From: Paenibacillus phocaeensis
Lineage (GTDB): Bacteria; Bacillota; Bacilli; Paenibacillales; Paenibacillaceae
NCBI RefSeq assembly: GCF_900021165.1
Contig: NZ_FCOQ01000029.1
Span: forward strand, 1-64,000
Direction of reading: 5' to 3'
DNA length: 64,000 nt
This document shows, one piece after another, positions 17,629 through 25,400 of this stretch; position 1 is the first letter of the stretch, and the number at the start of each line of letters is the position of its first letter. The translations under genes were made by a program, and so were the position numbers. The notes beneath the pieces were generated by a model. It was not told the DNA's origin. It did no database searches and saw only the letters and a list, made by a program, of their open reading frames with translations.

Positions 17629-17645
17629 TACGCGGTCATGTGTGA

Positions 17646-17702
17646 AGCCTTGTCTTGGCGATGAAATCTATCGCTTCGGACAGGGCTTTTTTGGCGTCGT
17701 GT
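17646..17702 (+). terminator. Rho-independent terminator of murI
   Basis: AGCCTTGTC (17646-17654) pairs with GACAGGGCT (17689-17697) with one G-U, and an inner GCGAT/ATCGC stem extends the hairpin. TTTTTT follows directly. It ends the HD-murI transcript. Confidence 0.85.
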
Positions 17703-17724
17703 AGACGGGAACGGGGAGTTTGCT

Positions 17725-18270
17725 TTACTCCATCTCTTCATTAAATCGGACCATGTGAAGGTGATCTTCCCATTTCCCATTGATCTTCAAGTATTTTCTT
17801 GCTATGCCCTCGTTCTCAAACCCCAGTTTCTCGACCACGCGAAGTGAAGCCTGGTTCCTCGGCATGATGTTGGCTTCAATCCGGTGCAGGCACAGATCCT
17901 GGAACGCATGGCGCACCACCGCTTCGAGCGCTTCGGTCATCAGTCCCTTTCCTTGCTCCTGCTCATCGATCTTGTAGCCCAGATGGCAAGATTGAAACGC
18001 GCCTCTTACGATATTGCTCAGCGCCGCCGATCCGATGATCCGGTCACCCAGGAACATCCAAAATTTGCAGAGCGATCCTTCACGGATCTTCGCAGCTTCG
18101 TCCTGCAGAATTTCCTGCTGAACCTGGGAAGTATAGAAGTCCTCCGATCTTAGCGGCTCCCACTCTGCTAGGTAGTTTTTATTATGTACGACAAACGCCA
18201 GAACCTGATCCGTATAGGTCTCATCGATCATCCGGAGCGTCATGCGTTTCGTAGAAATTTCATTTGTCAT
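17725..18270 (-). CDS. GNAT acetyltransferase, RimJ-like
   Basis: A 181-residue GNAT enzyme of the RimJ branch, with LAEWEPLRSEDFYT early, the acetyl-CoA loop EQGKGLMTEALEAVV, and LHRIEANIMPRNQASLRVVEKLGF. It may acetylate a ribosomal-protein N-terminus, but RimJ-like proteins in Firmicutes are functionally mixed. ATG at 18270 is chosen because AGAAAGG is seven bases upstream; an in-frame start at 18297 has none. It is monocistronic. Confidence 0.88.
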   Translation of the reverse strand: MTNEISTKRMTLRMIDETYTDQVLAFVVHNKNYLAEWEPLRSEDFYTSQVQQEILQDEAAKIREGSLCKFWMFLGDRIIGSAALSNIVRGAFQSCHLGYKIDEQEQGKGLMTEALEAVVRHAFQDLCLHRIEANIMPRNQASLRVVEKLGFENEGIARKYLKINGKWEDHLHMVRFNEEME

Positions 18271-18313
18271 AGTTAAACCTTTCTGATCGATTGGCAAAGG
18301 GTTGTGCCTCGAT

Positions 18314-18370
18314 CTAGCCTAGTCCCAGTGCGACCAGGCTACATGCGACTAATAGAGTTAGCTTCTTCAT
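18314..18370 (-). CDS. Possible 18-residue hydrophobic peptide
   Basis: A very short frame, MKKLTLLVACSLVALGLG, with a strong GGAGG five bases before its ATG. It has a basic start, a hydrophobic stretch and an LVAC lipobox-like motif, so it could be a tiny membrane peptide or the remnant of a lipoprotein gene. It lies just upstream of the acetyltransferase gene on the same strand. Too short to judge by coding bias. Confidence 0.3.
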   Translation of the reverse strand: MKKLTLLVACSLVALGLG

Positions 18371-18388
18371 AAATCCTCCTTGAGGTTG

Positions 18389-18444
18389 GGCGGCTGACTT
18401 CCTGCCCCACTTTCAGATGATTGTGGGCAGGGAGTCAGCCGTCC
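18389..18444. other. Long stem-loop in the 18.4-18.7 kb intergenic region
   Basis: The run 18391-18410 (CGGCTGACTTCCTGCCCCAC) pairs with 18423-18442, with one bulge and one G-U, around a 12-base loop. No T-run follows on either strand. It sits directly upstream of the possible small peptide on the minus strand, so it may be a leader structure or a relic. The 320 bases from 18371 to 18692 hold only this hairpin and the repeat element at 18461-18645. Confidence 0.55.
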
Positions 18445-18460
18445 GAGGCCTGCCCCTGCT

Positions 18461-18645
18461 GTAACGCTTAGGAGCAACGCTATTTGCTGCAAAATCCCGT
18501 CCTGTAAAATGTAACGCTTGTCAGAGCGCTTATTCACCTCTTTTCAGGCTGAAAAGGTTGGTTTTGCGCCAAATAAGACTCCATATCAGCGTTAGAGATG
18601 GAATTCCCCTCCTGAGGTCCAAATAAGACTTCTGGCAAGCGTTAG
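18461..18645. repeat. Four-box inverted-repeat element, diverged copy
   Basis: Two forward boxes (GTAACGCTT...CGCTATT at 18461 and 18511) and two inverted boxes (AAATAAG...GCGTTAG at 18571 and 18621). Forward boxes start 50 bases apart, and so do the inverted boxes. The same geometry occurs in the three copies near 31.2-31.9 kb, although the sequence between boxes differs. The element could fold into one long hairpin with box 1 pairing box 4 and box 2 pairing box 3. Confidence 0.75.
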
Positions 18646-18692
18646 CGCTCCCCCCACCTTTGGAGCAGGCCCCTGAGAAATGAGCTCCGTGA

Positions 18693-19535
18693 TCAGGAAG
18701 ACGGCAAATCTAGCCAGGTTTCCGGCATTTCCGCCGCCTTCAATCCGTACTCAATCAGGGTGATGACGGCAAGGGTTTCCGCTGGATCAACGGCGGGCTG
18801 GCCGGTTTCAAAGAACGTCACCAGATTGCGGATAAACGGCTCGAAGAAGTTGGAAGTTGCAGATGCCTGCGTGAAGGTTCCGTTGTCGTATTTGAGACCC
18901 AGCGTAAAAGGGCAATTGTCCCCCAGATGGTGGATCGAGGCGCGGCGGCCTTCTCCGAAGTCGATGAGCAGTGCGGGAGAATCCGCCGTTCCGGTATACA
19001 TCACGCGCTGCGGATCTGCCCCCATCAAGCGAACGATCGGCTCAATTTGATGGATCGAGTAATTGGTAAAAGCGCCGGGCCCCCAGCTGCTGATCGTTTG
19101 AATCCCCGCTGGCTCGAGCTCTGCGTATTCGCTGGCAAAACGCAGCGCGGACGTCGAATACATCGGTGTTCCGTGCTGCGCGGCCCATTCGAATAGGCGA
19201 ACCGCCGTCGCCCGGTCCGGAGCAAACGTCTTGTCGATGTAGGTCGGCTTGCCGGACCGCAGCGGCAACTGGGACAATTCTTCGTGAAACTCCGGATTGT
19301 CGGGAGACAACACAATCAAGTAGTCGCTCCGCTCGACGACGTCTTGGATGGAGGGCAGTTGCTCGATTCCATGCTCCTTACACCACGCCTCGTTCGTGCG
19401 CCCGTTCTCTTTGTCTCTTTTTCCGTACGCATAGGTCACCTTCATGGCACCCTCCGATGCCTGCTCAATCCAGCCGGGATATTTGTCCGCATGAAACTGG
19501 TCGAGGTGCAGGTCGATAAACCCGATTTTTCTCAT
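18693..19535 (-). CDS. Gfo/Idh/MocA-family oxidoreductase (short form)
   Basis: A 280-residue protein with an N-terminal Rossmann-like half (MRKIGFIDLHLDQFHADK, DYLIVLSPDNPEFHEEL, GKPTYIDKTFAPD) and a C-terminal substrate half (NYSIHQIEPIVRLMG). The usual GxGxxG is replaced by IDLHLD, and KPTYIDKTFA stands in for the EKP motif. NAD(P) binding may therefore be altered, or it may be a non-canonical partner subunit. Its ATG overlaps the stop of the dehydrogenase upstream (ATGA). The pair probably oxidises a sugar or cyclitol derivative. Confidence 0.8.
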   Translation of the reverse strand: MRKIGFIDLHLDQFHADKYPGWIEQASEGAMKVTYAYGKRDKENGRTNEAWCKEHGIEQLPSIQDVVERSDYLIVLSPDNPEFHEELSQLPLRSGKPTYIDKTFAPDRATAVRLFEWAAQHGTPMYSTSALRFASEYAELEPAGIQTISSWGPGAFTNYSIHQIEPIVRLMGADPQRVMYTGTADSPALLIDFGEGRRASIHHLGDNCPFTLGLKYDNGTFTQASATSNFFEPFIRNLVTFFETGQPAVDPAETLAVITLIEYGLKAAEMPETWLDLPSS

Positions 19536-20593
19536 GGGATAACGACCTCCTCCCCCTTGTCGGACGAGTCATATATCGCCTGAATGATCTGGGAGGACTT
19601 GATCACAGTATCGATGTGCGAAGGCTGCTTCTCTCCGGTTCGGATGCATTCCAGAAAACCGTCGATTTCCTGCTGATACATATTGCCGGAGGTGAATTTC
19701 GGCGTCGTTTCGGTCAAAGCCCCGTCCGTTGCGGTGAAATAAGTAAAGTCCCCGCCATAGTTCAAGCGGATGCCGCCCTTATCACCCAGGAAGTCGATAA
19801 ACATCTCCTCGACCCCGATGTTTTGGGCCCAAGCCCCGTTCAAGGAGATCGTCGGACCTTCGGTGCGGATCAGCGCGGTCACGAAATCGTCGACATCGTA
19901 CGTCCCGTTGTAGTCCGGCGGTCCGGCCCACATTTTGAGATACGTGTAGCTCGACATGTCTTTTCCCAGTTTGGAGTAAGCCTGGCCTGTGACGGTTCTG
20001 GGCTTCGGATCCCCCGCGCAATACATCACGATGTCGAGAAAATGCACGCCCCAATCGATCAGCGCGCCGCCGCCGGCAATGGACTTCGTGGTAAACGCAC
20101 CGCCCAAGCCCGGGATCGAACGGTGGGAACGGAAGCTGGCGTATACATGGTAGACCTCGCCGAGATCGCCGTTTTGAATCATTTTTTTGATGCGGTTCAC
20201 GCTTTCGTTGTACCGGTTGACCACTCCGATATTCAGCACTTTCCCCGTCTCGTGCTGCACCTTCTGCATCTCCAGGGCTTCCGCATAGGTGCGGGCTGCC
20301 GGTTTCTCGCACAGGACATGCTTGCCTGCCCGCAGGCATTCGATGGCGATAGAAGCGTGCGAAGCGTTCGGCGTACAGATGGAGACCGCCACAACTTCCG
20401 GATCTTCCACAACCTGCCGGTAATCCGTAATCGCTTCGCCGCATTCGTATTTGGTCACGGCGGCTTCTGCCCGCTCTTTCAGGATGTCGCAGAAGTACTT
20501 GATTTTGACGTGCTCATGAGCCAAGTAGGACGGAATATGAGCGTGGTTCGCAATCGTGCCGCAGCCAATCACGGCAATGGTCATTGGGTTCAT
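19532..20593 (-). CDS. Gfo/Idh/MocA-family NAD(P)-dependent dehydrogenase
   Basis: A 353-residue dehydrogenase. The dinucleotide-binding motif VIGCGTIANHAHIPSY is at residues 8-23, the catalytic-site motif CEKPAARTY is near residue 94, and the substrate region has GGGALIDWGVHFLDI with the usual D and H. Such enzymes oxidise or epimerise sugars, sugar acids or inositols using NAD(P)+. GGAGGTAAGCCG precedes the ATG. It is coupled to the short homologue by a four-base overlap and is divergent from an FAD oxidoreductase, which suggests a shared catabolic step. Substrate unknown. Confidence 0.9.
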   Translation of the reverse strand: MNPMTIAVIGCGTIANHAHIPSYLAHEHVKIKYFCDILKERAEAAVTKYECGEAITDYRQVVEDPEVVAVSICTPNASHASIAIECLRAGKHVLCEKPAARTYAEALEMQKVQHETGKVLNIGVVNRYNESVNRIKKMIQNGDLGEVYHVYASFRSHRSIPGLGGAFTTKSIAGGGALIDWGVHFLDIVMYCAGDPKPRTVTGQAYSKLGKDMSSYTYLKMWAGPPDYNGTYDVDDFVTALIRTEGPTISLNGAWAQNIGVEEMFIDFLGDKGGIRLNYGGDFTYFTATDGALTETTPKFTSGNMYQQEIDGFLECIRTGEKQPSHIDTVIKSSQIIQAIYDSSDKGEEVVIP

Positions 20594-20825
20594 CGGCTTA
20601 CCTCCTGCTTACATGGATTCGTGTCGATTCAAGATCAAGTCTATGATAATTCCAGCATACCAGATCCGACGTCAATTGGGGGAAGGGAAGTCGCGAAACT
20701 ACATGAGATTACCATAAAAGGTCACCCGCCTCCCGTACCCCTCCCCTGCCGGACCCTTTACAATGAAGGCAACCCTGGCATTTTAACGCCTAGTTTCATA
20801 AATTTGAGCCAAAGGAGCACATGCG

Positions 20826-22403
20826 ATGAAACGCGAAATGCAGGCAGATGTCGTGATTCTCGGGGGCGGAACCGGAGGAACCGCCGCAGCCCTGGCCGCG
20901 GCGGCTTCCGGCAAAACCGTCATTATGACGGAGGAGACGCGCTGGATCGGCGGACAGTTGACCAGTCAAGCCGTTCCTCCCGATGAGCACCCCTGGATCG
21001 AGCAATTTGGATGTACGAGACGTTACCGGAGCTTCCGCGAGGGCGTCCGCCGGTATTACCGGGACCACTTTCCGATGACGGCGGCGGCGCGGGCCCTTCC
21101 CGAACTGAACCCCGGCAGCGGCATCGTCAGCCGGATCAGTCATGACCCGCGCGTCGGCGTAGCCGTGCTGGAGCAAATGCTGGCGCCATACATTCACAGC
21201 GGAAAGGTGACGATTTTGTACAACTGCCAAGTCCGGCAGGCCGAAACCGCTGGAGATGTTGTGAACAGCGTTACAGTACGTCATCTCGGCAGCGGAGATG
21301 AGTGGGTGCTTCAGGCTCCGTTTTTTATCGATGCGACCGAGCTTGGCGATTTGCTGCCGCTCGCGGGGATCGAGTATGTGACCGGCGCGGAATCCCAAGC
21401 GCAAACCGGAGAACCCCATGCAGTGGACGGGGATCCGGCACCTCAGGACATCCAGAGTTTTACTTACTGCTTTGCCGTCGATTATACGGAGGGGGAAGAA
21501 CATCTCATCGACAAACCCGCAATGTACGATTTCTGGCGGCAGTATAAGCCTGATTTCTGGCCGGACCGATTGTTAAGCTTAACCGGCGTGAAGCCCTCCA
21601 CAAACGAGCCGGTGGAATATGCTATTTTCCCGGACGAGGGAGGCAAATTCCCGTTGTTTCAATATCGGCAAATTCTCGATCCCGCCCATTTTGACAGCCG
21701 CTTCGGATTCCATCCGGTCTCCCTGGTCAACTGGCCGCAGAACGATTATTGGCTCGGCTCCATCATCGACGTTCCGGAGGAGGAAGCCGCGCTGCATCTC
21801 CACCAAGCCAAGCAGCTGAGCTTGTCGCTGCTGTATTGGCTGCAGACCGAAGCCCCCCGGCCGGACGGCGGTCAAGGCTACCCGGGGTTGCGGCTGCGCC
21901 GCGATGTCGTCGGGACGGAGGACGGGCTCGCCATGGCTCCCTATATCCGCGAGTCCAGAAGAATCCAGGCGGAGTTCACGGTGCTGGAGCAGCATGTCGC
22001 CACGGATTCGCGGCCGGACGGTACAGCCGAAGTGTTCCCGGATTCCGTCGGCGTCGGCTGTTACCGCATTGATTTGCATCCGAGTACAGACAACCGGCCT
22101 TATATTGATATCTCCTCCTTGCCCTTTCAAATTCCGCTGGGCAGCCTGATTCCGAAGCGGGTCAAGAACGTGCTGGCCGCGGGCAAAAATATCGGGACCA
22201 CCCATATCACAAACGGCTGTTACCGCCTTCATCCCGTAGAATGGAACATCGGCGAGGCGGCGGGGAGCTGCGCCAGCTTCTGCTTGGACCGCAACCTCTT
22301 TCCAACCGAGGTTCGAAATCATGAAGGAACCTTATCCGACTTTCAGCAGCGGCTCATCCAGCAAGGGATCGAACTGCAATGGCCGAAGCTGCGCCCGGTT
22401 TGA
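20826..22403 (+). CDS. FAD-dependent oxidoreductase
   Basis: A 525-residue FAD_oxidored-type flavoprotein. The N-terminal Rossmann motif VVILGGGTGGTAAALAAAAS (residues 9-28) is followed by RWIGGQLTSQA and FIDATELGDLL. The C-terminal NVLAAGKNIGTTHITNG and HPVEWNIGEAAG close the FAD site. No signal peptide is visible, so it acts in the cytosol. Family members are often annotated as FAD-dependent oxidoreductases or xanthan lyase-like proteins, and the substrate is unknown. AAAGGAG precedes the ATG. It is divergent from the Gfo/Idh/MocA pair, with a 231-base promoter region between them. Confidence 0.88.
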   Translation: MKREMQADVVILGGGTGGTAAALAAAASGKTVIMTEETRWIGGQLTSQAVPPDEHPWIEQFGCTRRYRSFREGVRRYYRDHFPMTAAARALPELNPGSGIVSRISHDPRVGVAVLEQMLAPYIHSGKVTILYNCQVRQAETAGDVVNSVTVRHLGSGDEWVLQAPFFIDATELGDLLPLAGIEYVTGAESQAQTGEPHAVDGDPAPQDIQSFTYCFAVDYTEGEEHLIDKPAMYDFWRQYKPDFWPDRLLSLTGVKPSTNEPVEYAIFPDEGGKFPLFQYRQILDPAHFDSRFGFHPVSLVNWPQNDYWLGSIIDVPEEEAALHLHQAKQLSLSLLYWLQTEAPRPDGGQGYPGLRLRRDVVGTEDGLAMAPYIRESRRIQAEFTVLEQHVATDSRPDGTAEVFPDSVGVGCYRIDLHPSTDNRPYIDISSLPFQIPLGSLIPKRVKNVLAAGKNIGTTHITNGCYRLHPVEWNIGEAAGSCASFCLDRNLFPTEVRNHEGTLSDFQQRLIQQGIELQWPKLRPV

Positions 22404-22415
22404 TTCGGGAAGAGC

Positions 22416-22458
22416 AAATGCCAGCCTGCGGGTAGCTTTCACCGCAGGCTGGCATTTT
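22416..22458. terminator. Strong hairpin terminator
   Basis: A perfect 16-bp stem (AAATGCCAGCCTGCGG at 22416-22431 with its complement at 22442-22457) and a 10-base loop, ending TTTT on the plus strand and AAA on the other side. It lies between the FAD oxidoreductase and the SLH protein gene and probably serves both. Confidence 0.85.
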
Positions 22459-22491
22459 CATGTCCGAACGTTACCGCCCGGGGCTCCTCGC

Positions 22492-25400
22492 TTACGGATG
22501 GATCAAGCCCGCCATCCGCAGCATCCGGGCCAATACCGTTGCCCCTTCGGCACGGGTGGAGGATGACCCAGGAGCAAACAGATCACCTCCGCGCCCTTTC
22601 ATTAAGCCGGAATCCACCGCGGTTGCAACCGCTTCTTCGGCCCAGGCTCCGATATGGCCGCGATCCTTGAACCCCGTCAGCATGGAGTCGGGATTTCTAG
22701 GGGCAACCTCTACCCCAGCCAGCTTCAAGGAACGAACTAGCAGCACGCTCATCTGCTCCCGCGTGATTGGCTCGTTCGGGCGAAACTCTCCACCATCATA
22801 ACCTTCAATCAACCCGTGCTCCACTGCTGCCGACACCGCATCTGCATACCAAACGCCGGAGCTGACATCCTTGAAGTGCAGGTTGGCGTTGGGCCCCGAT
22901 TGTCCCGCAATACCCAGCGCGCGGACCAGCATCGCGGTAAATTCGGCTCTCGTGATCGAAGCATCGGGACTGAACTCCGTGTCAGAAGTTCCCTGGATGA
23001 CCGTTTTGGAGGCGAGCAATGCAACCTCATCGGCCGCCCAATGGCCGTTCATATCCGTAAAGGTCTTCCGATACGAAATCGCCGCATAGATCCCGCTTCC
23101 CTTCAACCGGAACGTGATCCGGGACTTTCCGTCTTCTCTCGTGAGGACCGCAGGTACAAAGGCATAGCGATTCAGAGAAGGTTCCAGAAGGAGAACGGTC
23201 GTCGTATCGGCATCTTCGGCTCCAGACCTCGGTGCAGTCGTAAGCTTCGCGTAGGAGCTTGAGAAGACAGGCAGTACAGTTTGGCTGCCGCCCTGTCCCC
23301 CGAAGAAGGAAACCTCCAGCATAGATCCGAGCCGTTCAGCCTGTTCCGGCAACAAGAGGTTAAGCCGGTATTCCTGAGCTTTCTCGGGGAGGGCGATGCG
23401 GATCTGCAAACTGTCCGCTGTCCCCAGCTGATTCAGCGCTTCGCTTAACGCCTGGACAGGCAGCTCCAACCTTCCTAACGAAGACTCCAGAAGAATAGCG
23501 CCTTCCGGCAGCTCCTTCACAACCGCCTCCAATCCCGGCGTCGGCAGGTGCAGGGTGATGACATCGGCTGGATCCTTGAAGTCGTAATTCAGCTGTTGCG
23601 ATTGGGCCGGCTTCTCCCGCAGATTCTTCACCTCTTCAAGCATCTGCGACAAATCGACTTTGGCATGAATGGTCACCTGCCCGTTCTCCGCCGTTGTCTT
23701 CTCAACGTTCAAGCGGTCCGGTTTCGCGGGTTTGGCAGGAGAGGAGGTTGATCCGCTGCTGCTGCCGCCGGACGAACCGGGCTGGCCGGGGCTCGAGCTG
23801 CCGTCCCCGGTGGACGTGCGAATGATTTGTACCGCATCGCGGTTCGTCTTCCGCTCATCCACATACACCTCCACTTGGACGAAATTGATCCCCGTCGTTA
23901 ACGGAACGTTGACCGTAAAAACCCCGGCAGGTGAAAGGGCAGCTGTCTCCCCGTTCACTTTGACGGTAGGCGTTCCCGGACCGAGCACTTCAACCGTTCC
24001 TTCCAGCAGATAATGGCTGTCCCGTGTCTCCCTTAGCTCATCGTCCATCAGCCCGCTTAATACGGCCGCACGAACCTGATCGCCCACTTCATAAGCGTTC
24101 GCTACGAGTTGCCGGTTCGTTCTCGTACCCGAAGGATCGATCGTCGAGATGACGAAGCCGCCAGGCGGTATCACGCTGTTGTTCTCTTCCGGTGCAGCCC
24201 AACTCCAGTTGATCGCTTGGCTCCGGTTCGCCACACGGGTGACAACGCCGGTGTTGTCTACGACCACTTCGACGCCGAAGTGATTCGTGCCGGTCGTCGT
24301 GCCGTAAGCCTCCGTCATGACGTTAATGTTGCCCTCCACCCGATTCACATTGTAATAATGGCCTTCCAGAAACGTATCGGCGCTGTCGGGCAAGCTTATG
24401 CCAAGCTGATAATCCTTCACCCATTCGCGGTCCTGCAGCGCCGCCTTGGCGATCGCCCAGTTGATCTGGGAGGCGTCGAACAGCATCAGGCCGTTCGTCG
24501 TTCTCAAGCCTGCCTGGAATACCTCGCGCTGGACGGCGGGGAGCTGCACATTGTTCAGGGCGATGCCCGCGTACAGCGGAATTTCTCCATTCGTGACGAT
24601 GTTCCCGAGGGTGATGTATTTCTGAATCTCCTGGCTGGTGGTCTGATAAGCCCCAATCATCAGAAAGTCCAAGTATTCTATATACCCGGTATCGTAATAC
24701 TCCGGCGTATATACGGACTCTACCGGCAAGCCCAGCGAAGGGTGGATTCGGAAGTTCTTGCTTCCCCAGTTCACCCCGTTGAGATAATACGTCTCATACC
24801 AGGATCCCACGTAGGAGGAGACTTGAATGGTTCTTCCCGTTTGAGCCTCATAGGAATCCACCAGCGACTTCGCTTCGCGGAAGAAGCTCTGAATGATCCC
24901 CGAACGGAACTCCCACCAATCCTGAATGAGCGGTCCATCGACTCTGGCGTTATTTTCATAATAGAAAATATCATTCGGCCAATCGTTCAACTGCTTGCCG
25001 CGCTCAAGCAAAAACTGCTCGAACTTGACCCTCGTCTCCTCGCTGAAATCCGCGCCTTCGTTGTCGTACCGCCCACGGTCGTGGATCACGCCGTCTACGT
25101 TATAGTTTTTGATAATCTCCTCAAACGTCTTGAGCTGGTATTCGCGCACCTCATCATTTGCCGGATTGACGAAAGCCACCAATCCCTGCTTGGCGCTTTC
25201 CCGCAGCCGTTTGATCTCGCCGTTGTTTTCCGCATAATGCACGCGTTCTTCCCAATCCAGGTGGTCGTTCAACACCGCGAACTCGTTGTAGGCAATCGAT
25301 CCTTCGGCAAAGACATTAATAGCCGCATGAATTTCCAGCCCCAAGGCGTGGCCGTGATCGATGAATTCCTGCAGCAGATCCAGGTTCGGGCTGGCACCGG

